A DNA stretch of 34,464 nt from Bryobacterales bacterium. Lineage in GTDB: Bacteria > Acidobacteriota > Terriglobia > Bryobacterales > Bryobacteraceae. Under the pieces are notes generated by a model. The model saw only the letters and a program-made list of their open reading frames with translations, made no database searches and was not told where the DNA came from. Location of the stretch: NCBI GenBank assembly GCA_003169195.1, contig PMQB01000601.1, positions 12,893 through 47,356 of the forward strand, in the 5' to 3' direction. Below are positions 1 through 9,400 of this stretch, in pieces (position 1 is the first letter of the stretch; each line of letters starts with the position of its first letter). The translations under genes were made by a program, and so were the position numbers.

Positions 1-595
1 CAGCCTGCGAACCCATAGCCACTTTACGCAGTTGAAACCAATAGCCATCGTCCCCTTCAATCAAGAGTTTTCCATCGCTCCTCAGCAAAAGTTCGCCAAC
101 GTCGTCGTAATGAAAGATAGTCACGTTCGGAGGAAGGCCGAGCGTCACGCCGGGAGGCACGCGCTCCTGTGCCAGGAAGCCATTTCTGTCTTCAATGCGA
201 ACCGAGCGCGTGTGATAAGGCCCGGCTTCGACCGTAGAGAAGGGCCCCTTCGTGAAAAGTGGAGCGCAGCGACCGCTCTTCGATAAGGTAATCGTCCGGC
301 CAATTTACATCAACACGCACAAAGATCTCGGCGAAGGCACCATGACGCCCGCCGTTGCCAGGCACTTGATTCTCTCGGCTACACCAATTCGGCGGTCGAA
401 TTCTGCATCCATTTGTGCAACTGGAACTGGATGCCCGAGTTCTGCTGGTGTACAACGGCCGTAGTGAGCCAAAATGCCCGCACCGTATGTGCAATTTGAC
501 CGATCAAGGTGGCGAGGATCGTCCTCATAATAGTGAGGAATAACTCCACCTTCACCGGTAATGATGGCAGCCCTACCTGCTTGGGAAGTTTGCAA
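1..595 (-). pseudogene. Broken gene with lysozyme-like (GH24-type) N-terminus, runs off left edge
   Basis: The minus-strand frame opens at a TTG at 595 and stops at a TAA at 305-307. The same frame then continues without a stop for about 100 codons to the window edge. The first part has an E-G-G then Y-Y-E-D, followed by NCTYGAGILAHYGRC, which resembles the catalytic Glu and the glycine-rich 'CTIGxGHLxHxG' segment of phage-type lysozymes. Beyond the TAA the frame still looks coding (for example VTIFHYDDVGELLLRSDG). A second overlapping frame (494 to 192) is also open and partly protein-like across the break, so a frameshift plus a stop is possible. No clean start or signal peptide is visible. 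I infer a decayed gene; the lysozyme relation rests on a short motif only. The far end lies outside the window. Confidence 0.45.
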
Positions 596-1051
596 CTCGT
601 CTACTCAGACCACCAACAATAACGCGATGTTGACTCGCCGGGCAAGTGAAAAAACAAAGAGCGAACTACAAGTGAGGTGGCTTACAGATAGAGGCCGAGG
701 CTCCTTACAAGCATCCGCCTCTTTAGCCTTCCCAAAACCGATTGCCAACGCGGTCCAGAGTGAGACCTCCGCGCGGCCATCACAAACTTCGAAAATAAAC
801 TTCCCCCCATCGCCTCAACCACTTACATCAACTTTCACCCCTAGCCTCGAACGCCGCCATTCCAAAATCAACCGGAAAGGCCAGTGCAAATGTCAAATCC
901 ATCACCCTCACAAATCCGCAAATCCAACATTGCAAACAAACCACTTATCTCATTCCGTTTCGCAAAAAACGCCCTTTCTTCGCCCTCAAATCCACTCCCC
1001 AAAACCACCCCCACTCCGCACATCCGCTACATTGATAAAAAAGCTCTCGCC
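596..1051. other. Intergenic region, pyrimidine-rich, no convincing gene
   Basis: About 455 bp between the broken minus-strand gene and the glycosyltransferase. An open plus frame exists (561-1067), but its product is rich in Ser, Thr, Pro and Lys without hydrophobic periodicity and looks non-coding. The stretch from about 780 to 1045 is strikingly C-rich and G-poor on the plus strand. I see no convincing sigma-70 promoter or terminator. Confidence 0.5.
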
Positions 1052-2557
1052 ATGGAACAAGCGTTAGACGCAGCATCGAGACAATCCGAACTCACCCCCA
1101 CCACCACCCGCGGCAAACTCGCGTTCACACTCCTCATCCTCGCCATCACATCCTTCGCTCTCCTCTACGCCGTCACCCGCGCCTTCGTTTGGGACGAAGG
1201 CTATCACCTCATCGCCGCCCAAGAAATCTCGCGCGGCCACTTGCCCTATCTCGATTTCTGTTTCCCGCAAACACCCCTCAACGCCTTCTTCAACGCCGCC
1301 ATTCTCAAGCTCTTCGGCCAACATTGGCGCCCCGTCCACGTCGGCGCAACTCTCTTCTCAATGGGCTCCATGCTCCTCGCCGCGCAGTACATTCTCACGC
1401 GCTTCCCCGCCCCCCAATGGCGTCTCCCATTAGCCCTCACCGCCGCCATCTTCGTCGGTCTCAACGAAGTCGTCATTCAATTCGGCACCATCGGCCAAGC
1501 CTATGGCATCTGCCTCTTCTTCACCATGGCCGCCTACCGCGTCGCCCTGGCCACCCCCGCGCGCGTCAGCCTTCTGCATCCTCTTATATGTGGGTTGCTC
1601 GCCGGCATCGCAGCCGGTTCCTCACTCCTCTCCGCACCTGTCTTGCCCGTCTTACTCGTGTGGATCTGGCGCTATGACCGCGTCGGCCTCCCTTGGCGCA
1701 AAGCCCTCGCCTTCATTGCCGGCATAGTCATCGCCTTCCTGCCCGTCGTCTGGCTCTTCCTCAAAAGCCCCGACCAAACATTCTTCAACGTGCTGCAATA
1801 TCACACCCTCTACCGCAGCCTCGATTGGCCCACGCCCATGGCAGTCCATCACAACCTGCTCGTCTTCACCAGCCTCGTCGATTCCACCCAAGCCCTCACG
1901 CTCTGTCTCCTCGGTATCGCCGGTGTCCTCTTTATCGCCAAACAATCCGATTGGCTCCGTCATCAGCGCGGCGAATTCTACCTAGCCGCTTGGATCGCCT
2001 TCATCGAAGGCGCATATCTTTGCACCCCGCGCCCCACCTTCAGCCGCTACTTCATCCTGCTCACGCCCTTCCTCACCATCGTCTCCATGGCCGGCATCTA
2101 CGGCGTCGCCTCCAGAATGGGCTTCGGCCAACGTCCCAAATGGCCCGCCTCCATCGCCGCCGTGCTCATGTCTCTCATGTTCACCAGCTTCGGCGTTTCG
2201 CTGTTCGATCAAACCACTTGGCAGGAATACGAAAAGGTCGCGCAGAAAGTCGCCGAGGTCACCCCTAAAGACGGCCGCATCTTTGCCGACGAACTCGTCT
2301 ACTTCATCCTCCAAATCACGCCGCCCTCCGGCATGGAATGCTCCTACACCCATGTGCTGCCTCTCCCGCCCGCGCAACTTCGCCGCCAGCACCTTGTCAC
2401 CGAAGCTGAGTTAAAGGGTCAATTCGAACACCACGAATTTGTCACCGCGCAGTCTTGTTCCGATCCTGAATTGGACCGCCTCGGCGTCGCTGGCGCTTTC
2501 CGCTATCGCAACGACATGGACGACTGCACCGTCTTTTGGGGAGAGCGTAAGAAATGA
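1052..2557 (+). CDS. GT-C family glycosyltransferase (ArnT/PMT_2-like), polytopic membrane protein
   Basis: 501 residues. This is a multi-spanning membrane protein of the GT39/PMT_2 superfamily, which transfers sugars from polyprenyl-phosphate donors on the periplasmic side. After the first membrane helix (residues about 22-43) comes the WDEGYH motif (47-52). Its Asp-Glu pair sits where GT-C enzymes keep the catalytic acidic residue, followed by the family-typical 'xISRGxLPYxDF...PLN' loop. Eight or more hydrophobic segments follow, then a soluble C-terminal part from about residue 395. The frame is open further upstream to 884, but that stretch has non-coding composition, so I start at ATG 1052, just before the first membrane helix. 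No good ribosome site precedes it. The dihaem cytochrome gene follows 19 bp after its stop. Acceptor and sugar are unknown. Confidence 0.8.
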   Translation: MEQALDAASRQSELTPTTTRGKLAFTLLILAITSFALLYAVTRAFVWDEGYHLIAAQEISRGHLPYLDFCFPQTPLNAFFNAAILKLFGQHWRPVHVGATLFSMGSMLLAAQYILTRFPAPQWRLPLALTAAIFVGLNEVVIQFGTIGQAYGICLFFTMAAYRVALATPARVSLLHPLICGLLAGIAAGSSLLSAPVLPVLLVWIWRYDRVGLPWRKALAFIAGIVIAFLPVVWLFLKSPDQTFFNVLQYHTLYRSLDWPTPMAVHHNLLVFTSLVDSTQALTLCLLGIAGVLFIAKQSDWLRHQRGEFYLAAWIAFIEGAYLCTPRPTFSRYFILLTPFLTIVSMAGIYGVASRMGFGQRPKWPASIAAVLMSLMFTSFGVSLFDQTTWQEYEKVAQKVAEVTPKDGRIFADELVYFILQITPPSGMECSYTHVLPLPPAQLRRQHLVTEAELKGQFEHHEFVTAQSCSDPELDRLGVAGAFRYRNDMDDCTVFWGERKK

Positions 2558-2563
2558 TATAAT
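2558..2563 (+). promoter_or_regulatory. Possible -10 box for the dihaem cytochrome gene
   Basis: A perfect TATAAT directly follows the glycosyltransferase stop codon, 13 bp before the ATG at 2577. A transcript from it would have an almost leaderless 5' end. The -35 region (TTTGGG at 2535-2540, spacing 17) is poor, so this is tentative. Confidence 0.25.
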
Positions 2564-2576
2564 TCATGGCATTCCC

Positions 2577-3488
2577 ATGAAGAAACTTCTCGCTCTCGCT
2601 GCACTCACCGGCACGCTGATGCTGAGCCAAACCCCCGATATGTCGGGCGTCTGGCGCGCTGATCTTACAAAAAGCAAACGCCAAGGACCGCCTGTCGTCA
2701 CTTATCTGGTGCTGATCGAACAGAAGGACGCAGTCTTCAATAATCGCACCAAAGAACAAGCGGTTCAATTCACCGATACCACCGGTACCTGGGGACAGCG
2801 CGGCGAACAGCGCACCATGTTAGCTTTCTTCCTCAACGGTAAACCGAAAGTAGGTTCCTACTCCGGCATCCCCACTGAGCTGACGGGCTCCGTTGATGGG
2901 AACAAGGTGACTGTCAAAGCCGAACAAGCCGGCGGCGGTAGTTCCTTCACCCGCACCTACGAACTCTCAGCCGATGGCAAAACTCTCACCATGAATGAAG
3001 ACGGCACCAACGAAGGCCGCCCCATGCACAGCACGATCGTCATGGATAAGCAAGATCAAGCCGCAGCCGAGCCGCTGATGAAGCCCGAAGAAGTGGCCAG
3101 CGTCCACTACAAGAACGTGAAGACCGATGCGCTCAAGGGTCTGCCCGCCTCACAATTCATCAACACCATGCACTACTTCTCGTGGTCGCTCGGCAAAGAA
3201 TGCACGTTCTGCCACGTCGAACGCAAGTTTGATTCCGACGACAAGAAGGAAAAGCAAACCGCCCGCAAGATGATTGACATGGTCGCCGCCATCAACGAAC
3301 ACAACTTCGAAAGCAAACCCGAAGTAAAGTGCTTCACTTGCCACGAAGGCAACGGCCATCCGCTCTCGCATCAACTCTTCGCCGACGAAATCCAAGCCGC
3401 CAAAGAACGCGCCGCCAGAGAAGCCGCCGACCGCGAAGCCCACCGCCCGCCCCCGCCCGCCGGTGCTCCTCCGCCGTCGCAGCATTGA
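2577..3488 (+). CDS. Exported dihaem c-type cytochrome, reaction-centre-cytochrome-like C-terminus
   Basis: 303 residues. A short signal peptide (MKKLLALAALTGTLMLSQ) is followed by a beta-rich domain beginning 'SGVWRADLTKSK', a pattern common in acidobacterial secreted proteins (about residues 22-160). The C-terminal part has two haem-binding CXXCH motifs, CTFCH at 209-213 and CFTCH at 252-256. Their spacing, and sequence around them such as 'FINTMHYFSWSLGKECTFCHV', match the domain related to the photosynthetic reaction-centre cytochrome c subunit (PF02276-like), here with only two haems. The tail is Ala/Glu- and Pro-rich. Role: periplasmic electron transfer, partner unknown; nothing photosynthetic is nearby. 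The frame extends upstream to 2439 inside the previous gene, but the signal peptide fixes the start at 2577. Confidence 0.8.
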   Translation: MKKLLALAALTGTLMLSQTPDMSGVWRADLTKSKRQGPPVVTYLVLIEQKDAVFNNRTKEQAVQFTDTTGTWGQRGEQRTMLAFFLNGKPKVGSYSGIPTELTGSVDGNKVTVKAEQAGGGSSFTRTYELSADGKTLTMNEDGTNEGRPMHSTIVMDKQDQAAAEPLMKPEEVASVHYKNVKTDALKGLPASQFINTMHYFSWSLGKECTFCHVERKFDSDDKKEKQTARKMIDMVAAINEHNFESKPEVKCFTCHEGNGHPLSHQLFADEIQAAKERAAREAADREAHRPPPPAGAPPPSQH

Positions 3489-3563
3489 GAAAATGGGGGG
3501 ACACTCCGGGCCCTGGCGGTACAGCGAATCCAACCAATCGCGCAGGCGTGTCCCCTCATTTTC
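3489..3563. repeat. Imperfect inverted repeat directly after the cytochrome stop
   Basis: Left arm GAAAATGGGGGGACAC (3489-3504) and right arm GTGTCCCCTCATTTTC (3548-3563) are complementary at 15 of 16 positions around a 43-bp centre. It begins one base after the stop codon. It could be a REP/MITE-like dispersed element or a large 3'-end hairpin. There is no U-tract, so it is not a classic terminator. Confidence 0.6.
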
Positions 3564-3629
3564 GCTCTACCCTTTCGCCGCATCATTCATCGCCTCATCC
3601 CACGTCGCGAGGCTAATTAAAGGAACCCT

Positions 3630-6461
3630 ATGTCTCACACCTGCCGTTTGTTCGGCGCTGTCTTGATCCTCTCTGTGATGCAGGCGGCCGGGCAAACGGC
3701 TTCTGGTATCACCACCCCGAAAGAAGCCCTCGGCTTTAACTTGGGCGACGATTACCACATGGCCAGCTACACGCAGCTTGATGCCTACTGGCACAAGTTG
3801 GCCACCGAGTCCGACCGCATGAAGCTGGTAGACATCGGACCCACCGCCGAAAACCGCCGCCAGTACATGGCCATCATCACCTCTCCAGCCAACCTCAAAA
3901 AGCTCGATCATTACAAAGAAATCGCCCAGAAACTCGCCCACGCCGAAGGCCTCACCGATGACGAAGCGCACACCCTCGCGCACGAAGGCAAGGCCATCAT
4001 CTGGATCGACGGTGGCCTGCATGCCAGTGAAACCGTCGGTTCGCAACAGGAAATGGAAGAGGTTTACCAAATGGTGAGCCGCAACGATCCCGAGACTCTA
4101 CGTTTTCTTGATGACGTCATCCTGCTCTGCGTCCTCGCCAATCCAGACGGCCAGGAACTCGTCGCCAATTGGTACATGCGCGAGACCGATCCCCTCAAGC
4201 GCAGCTTAGGCAACCTCCCCGTTCTCTTCCAGCACTACATCGGCCACGACAACAATCGCGATTTCTACATGTCCAACATGCCCGAAAGCACCAACATGAA
4301 CAAGCAGTTGTTCATTGAATGGTTTCCGGAAATTGTCTACAACCACCACCAAACAGGCCCCGCCGGCGCAGTCATCTTCATGCCGCCGTTTCGCGATCCG
4401 TTCAATTACAACTTCGACCCGCTCATGCCGCTCGATGTCGAAGCCGTCGGCACCGCCATGCATCAGCGCTTAGTCGCGGAAGGGAAAGGCGGCTCCGCCC
4501 AACGTTCCGGCGCAAACTATTCAACCTGGTGGAATGGCGGCCTACGCACCATTTGCTACTTCCACAACATGATCGGCCTGCTCACCGAAATCATCGGCAG
4601 CCCCACTCCCATTCAGATTCCGCTCGTTGCCGATAAGCAACTCCCAACCGGTGATTGGCCTCTGCCCGTGGCCCCGCAAACCTGGCACTATCGTCAGTCC
4701 ATCGATTATGAGATGACCAACAATCGTGCGGTCCTCGACTACGCCTCACGCAATCGCGAAACCCTTCTCTACGATTCCTATGTAATGGGCAAGCACTCCA
4801 TTCAGAACGGCTCCGAAGATCATTGGACCATCACGCCCAGCCGCATCGAAGCATTGAAAGCGGCCGGCGAAACGGAATCAACCCCCCGACGTGGCGGAGC
4901 CGAACCCACGAACCCAGATGCGATGCCCGTCGGTCTTTCCGTCGGTGGCCTGCGCGCACCCACTCTCAAATCCGATCTCTATCAATCCGTCCTGCACGAT
5001 CCCAAATTCCGCGACGCCCGCGGCTACATCATGCCGTCCGATCAGCCCGATTTCGAGACCGCTGTCAAATTCATAAACACCCTTATCAAAAACGGCATCA
5101 CTGTCTTGAAAGCCTCGCAAGCCTTCACCGTCAAAGGCAAGAACTATCCCGCCGGCTCGCTCGTCGTCAAATGCGCGCAAGCCTTTCGCCCGCACGTCTT
5201 AGACATGTTCGAACCGCAAGACCATCCCAACGATTTCCTCTATCCCGGCGGTCCACCCGTGCCTCCCTACGACAGCGCCGGCTGGACCCTCGCCTTCCAA
5301 ATGGGCGTGAAATTTGATCGCATTCTCGACGGCTTCGACGGCCCCTTCGTCAAAGTCGAAGGCCTCATGGATCCGCCGCCGGCATTGGTCACCAGCGTCG
5401 CCAAACCCGCTGGCTATCTGCTCGATCATCGCGTCAACGATTCGTTCATCGTCGTCAACCGCCTTCTCAAAGCCGGCTGTAGCGTCTTCTGGCTCGCCAA
5501 ACCCATCGCCGCGGAAGGCCACGAACTCGGTAGCGGCGCCATCTGGGTGCAAGCTTCCCCAGCCGTCAAACCCATTCTCGAAACCGCCGCCAAACACCTT
5601 GGCGTGGCCGCGTACGCACTCGCCAAAGCTCCCTCTGGTGACGCCATCAAACTCAAACCCATCCGCATCGGTTTGTTCGATCAATACGGCGGCCTTATGA
5701 CGGCCGGCTGGAATCGCTGGCTCTTCGAACAATATGAATTCCCCTTTGAACTCGTCTATCCGAAAACCCTCGACGCCGGTGATTTACGTTCCAAATTCGA
5801 CGTCCTCGTCTTCAGCGACGGCGCCTTCCGCCGTGGCGGCGCGGGACGTGGCGGAGACATGTTCGGCAGTCGTGAATTGAAGGCCGAAGAAATTCCCGAG
5901 CCATATCGAGCCATGATCGGCCGCCTCACCGAAGAAAAGACCATTCCGCAGATACCGAAGTTCCTCGCCGCGGGTGGTTCCGTTGTCGACGTCGGCAGTT
6001 CCACCAGCATGGCCGAACTGTTAGGCGTGCCTCTTGAAAACCACCTCACCGAGATCGGCAAAGATGGCAAACCGCATCCGTTAGCGCGCGACAAATACTA
6101 CGTCCCCGGCTCGCTTCTCAAAGTGAAGATCAACAACAACAATCCGCTCGCCTATGGCATGCCCGAAGAAGCCGACGTCTTCTTTGAAAACAGCCCCGTC
6201 TTCAACATGCTGCCCGAAGCCTCGCTCAAACACACCGAACCCGTCGCCTGGTTCAACACCGCCAAGCCTCTCGATAGTGGTTGGGCCTGGGGTCAGCAAT
6301 ACTTGAAAGGCGGTGTCGCTGTTGCCGAAGCCTCAGTCGGCGAAGGCAAAGTCATCGTCCTTGGCCCCGAAGTCACCTTCCGCGGCCAACCCCACGGCAC
6401 CTTCAAACTACTGTTTAACGGCCTCTACTACGGCAGCGCCAAAACTACTACCCTGCCCTAA
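3630..6461 (+). CDS. Secreted zinc carboxypeptidase-like M14 family peptidase, large
   Basis: 943 residues with an N-terminal signal peptide (about 1-21, cleavage near QAAGQ). The M14 catalytic domain occupies about residues 45-330. Zinc ligands are H131 and E134 (GGLHASE, the HxxE motif), with the third His in YNHHQTG (239/240). NPDG (171-174) and HDNNRD (206-211) match substrate-binding positions, and E320 (LLTEIIGS) is the likely general base. The remaining roughly 600 residues form a C-terminal region with a glutamine-amidotransferase-like beta/alpha fold look (GLFDQYGG, VLVFSDGA), as in large acidobacterial M14 proteins. Start ATG 3630 has AAAGGA a few bases upstream. It ends 7 bp from the convergent S53 gene. 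Probable role: degradation of extracellular or periplasmic peptides. Confidence 0.85.
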   Translation: MSHTCRLFGAVLILSVMQAAGQTASGITTPKEALGFNLGDDYHMASYTQLDAYWHKLATESDRMKLVDIGPTAENRRQYMAIITSPANLKKLDHYKEIAQKLAHAEGLTDDEAHTLAHEGKAIIWIDGGLHASETVGSQQEMEEVYQMVSRNDPETLRFLDDVILLCVLANPDGQELVANWYMRETDPLKRSLGNLPVLFQHYIGHDNNRDFYMSNMPESTNMNKQLFIEWFPEIVYNHHQTGPAGAVIFMPPFRDPFNYNFDPLMPLDVEAVGTAMHQRLVAEGKGGSAQRSGANYSTWWNGGLRTICYFHNMIGLLTEIIGSPTPIQIPLVADKQLPTGDWPLPVAPQTWHYRQSIDYEMTNNRAVLDYASRNRETLLYDSYVMGKHSIQNGSEDHWTITPSRIEALKAAGETESTPRRGGAEPTNPDAMPVGLSVGGLRAPTLKSDLYQSVLHDPKFRDARGYIMPSDQPDFETAVKFINTLIKNGITVLKASQAFTVKGKNYPAGSLVVKCAQAFRPHVLDMFEPQDHPNDFLYPGGPPVPPYDSAGWTLAFQMGVKFDRILDGFDGPFVKVEGLMDPPPALVTSVAKPAGYLLDHRVNDSFIVVNRLLKAGCSVFWLAKPIAAEGHELGSGAIWVQASPAVKPILETAAKHLGVAAYALAKAPSGDAIKLKPIRIGLFDQYGGLMTAGWNRWLFEQYEFPFELVYPKTLDAGDLRSKFDVLVFSDGAFRRGGAGRGGDMFGSRELKAEEIPEPYRAMIGRLTEEKTIPQIPKFLAAGGSVVDVGSSTSMAELLGVPLENHLTEIGKDGKPHPLARDKYYVPGSLLKVKINNNNPLAYGMPEEADVFFENSPVFNMLPEASLKHTEPVAWFNTAKPLDSGWAWGQQYLKGGVAVAEASVGEGKVIVLGPEVTFRGQPHGTFKLLFNGLYYGSAKTTTLP

Positions 6462-6468
6462 TCTCCAA

Positions 6469-9400
6469 TTAGAGCGAACTAGTCACCGCCGTTGAAGACA
6501 CCGGATCGAAGAAGATGCCGTTCACGATGGCGTTGTCGCCACCCGTGTGCGTGACTTGAATCTGCACGTGCCCTTTAATCAAATAGATTTCCCACACGCC
6601 GCCGGTAAACGACGCGAACGATTGCGTGCTTAGGACGTTCGAGCTACTCGCGTCGATAATCGTTACGGTCTCTGTTCGGAGGTAGGAATTCCAATCGCAC
6701 AAGTACAGTGAGACTTGGTGCGTGTTGCCATCGGTGAGGTTTACATCAATCGTGAAAGCACTGGCCGAATAATAAACCGAGGCAATCCGCGAACTCGATC
6801 CGCTCGCGGATTGCAGCGCTCGAGGATCACTGGTGGACGTAGTCCATGTGAAGTTGCTACTGCCGCTGAAGTTGACCGCTGCATAAGCCGCAGGGTTCTG
6901 CAATCCATTCGGAATCAACTGTCCATCCGCGCCATACTTGCCCGTCCAATTACCTAGTGTGGCCGAATCCGCGCCGCTATAACTAGCAGAACTGGTCACC
7001 GTGGTCGAAGACACCGGATCAAAGAAGATGCCGTTCACGATGGCGTTATCGCCACCCGTGTGCGTGACTTGAATCTGCACGTGCCCTTTAATCAAATAGC
7101 TTTCCCACACGCCGCCGGTAAACGACGCGAACGATTGCGTGCTTAGGACGTTCGAGCTACTCGCGTCGATAATCGTTACGGTCTCTGTTCGGAGGTAGGA
7201 ATTCCAATCACACAAGTACAGTGAGACTTTGTGCGTGTTGCCATCGGTGAGGTTCACATCAATCGTGAAAGCGCTAGCCGAATAATAAACCGAGGCAATC
7301 CGCGAACTCGACCCGCTCGCGGATTGCAGCGCTCGAGGATCACTGGTGGACGTAGTCCATGTGAAGTTGCTACTGCCCGTTAAGTTTACCGTTGCATAAG
7401 CCGCAGGGTTCTGCAGGCCATTCGGAATCAACTGTCCATCCGCGCCATACTTGCCCGTCCAATTACCTAATGTCACTGAGTCCGCGCCGCTATAACTGGC
7501 CGAACTGGTCACCGTAGTCGAAGACACCGGATCGAAGAAGATGCCGTTTACGATGGCGTTGTCGCCACCCGTGTGCGTGACTTGAATCTGCACGTGCCCT
7601 TTGATCAAATAGCTTTCCCACACGCCGCCGGTAAACGAAGAAAACGATTGCGTGCTCAGAACGTTCGAGTTGCTCGCATCGATAATCGTTACGGTTTCTG
7701 TCCGGAGATAAGAATTCCAATCGCACAAGTACAGCGAGACCTGGTGTGTGTTGCCATCGGTGAGGTTCACATCAATCGTGAAAGCGCTGGCCGAATAATA
7801 AACCGAGGCAATCCGCGAACTCGACCCGCTCGCGGATTGCAGCGCTCGAGGATCAATGGTGGACGTAGTCCATGTGAAGTTGCTACTGCCGCTGAAGTTG
7901 ACCGTTGCATAGGCCGCAGGGTTCTGCAGGCCATTCGGAATCAACTGCCCATCAGCGCCATACTTGCCCGTCCAATTACCTAATGTGCCTGAGTCCGCGC
8001 CCTTGTATGTCGCAGATGCTCCGCTGGCCGCTGCCGTCCCAGTGCCGGTGATTGCTAGGCTCTGAGTCGCTCCATTCACATTGCCGGAGTTATCCGTCAC
8101 CACCAGATTGGCCGTGCGTGCGCCTGTCGCGCTGGGAGTAAACGTCACGGTGATGCTACAAGTCCCGCCTGCCGCCTGCGTTGTGCCGCAATTATTAGAA
8201 ACCCCAAAATCGTGAGCGTTGGCGCCGCTCAACGCAATGCTGGCAATGTTCAGCGTTGCCGATCCGGCATTGCTCAACGTCACCGGCTGCCCGGCGCTCG
8301 TCGTGCCAGTCGTCTGCGATGCGAACGTGAGCGAGCCCGGCGACAGCGATGCCGTCGGCGCCGTCACCACCACGCCGCTCCAGTTGTTCACCAGATTGGC
8401 CACGTTCACCGATCCCAATCCGCTGGCCAGGTCATAGCCCACCCCCGCTGGATACGTCTCCGCCGCCGTGTTGTAATTCGCTTCTCCCGGAACAGCGTTG
8501 GTGCCCACCGTAACATCATTAAAAATACAACCGCTTACAGGCAATACGGACGTGTTCGACGCGTTACACGACCCTAGATTTTCGCTCGCGGCCAATGCGT
8601 ACAAGCGCGGCGTGAGTTGGCCCAAACGTGCACCCGCCTTCTGACTGATCAACGCCACAATACTCGCGAAAGATGGCGCCGATGCCGAGGTTCCGTAGAT
8701 GCCATTGAGCGTCGCGGGCGAGGTCGAACACCCACCCGCCAAGCAAAGAAGATAAGCATCATGTCCTGCCGCCGTGAGAGACACATCCGGCACATCTCGT
8801 ACGCCATCGGCCGGAATCCCCGCTACGCCTGTTTGCCAAGACGGTTTCGCAAAATAGATACTCGCGCCGCCGCCACCCGCCAAAATGCTCCCAGTTCCGC
8901 AAGTGCTGCCTGTGCAGTTGGCGTTCCATACGTCCTCGGGAATATAGGAAACTGCGGAATTGTAATAGCTGCCATTGCTGGTACTCCAATACGCGTTCGA
9001 GCCGTTTTCGTTAAATTGCGTGCCGCCCACCGTGATCGTGTACGGCGAAGAGCCCAAGCCGTTCACCGACACCGGCCCCGTCGCCGATGTCTCGGTATTG
9101 AAGTCGTCGCAACCAGCCGACCCCGCATCACCCGCCGAAACGGTGTAAGTGATTCCTTGCGCGGCCGCTTGTTGCGCGTTTGACGAAATCAAAGCCTCCT
9201 GCGCCGCTGTGAAAGATGCTTCGCACGAACCAAAGCTCTCCGTCATCACGTTGGCCAGATTGTTGTTGATGATGTATGCTTCCGACAAATCCACGCCGTC
9301 GGTAGTATTCGTGCTTTTTGAAACAACCAGATCAACCGTCGCACCCGTCGCTAGTGCACCAGACCAACTCGTATCCAGCACCGCCTCCGCTTCTTCGCCG

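Noticed and set aside
561-1067. Plus-strand open frame of 168 codons before the glycosyltransferase
   Set aside because: Composition dominated by Ser, Thr, Pro and Lys with no hydrophobic pattern or motif; it overlaps the real gene start and comes from a C-rich intergenic stretch.
5199-5732. Long antisense frames inside the M14, cox, DnaJ and other genes
   Set aside because: Shadows produced by GC-rich codon use opposite well-supported genes.
6459-6475. Short CTAAT/ATTAG stem between the convergent M14 and S53 genes
   Set aside because: Only 5 bp, AT-rich, no U-tract; too weak to call a terminator.
6472-8016. Regular repeats considered as a CRISPR or satellite array
   Set aside because: The period is 513 bp, in frame and protein-coding; no short repeat/spacer structure.
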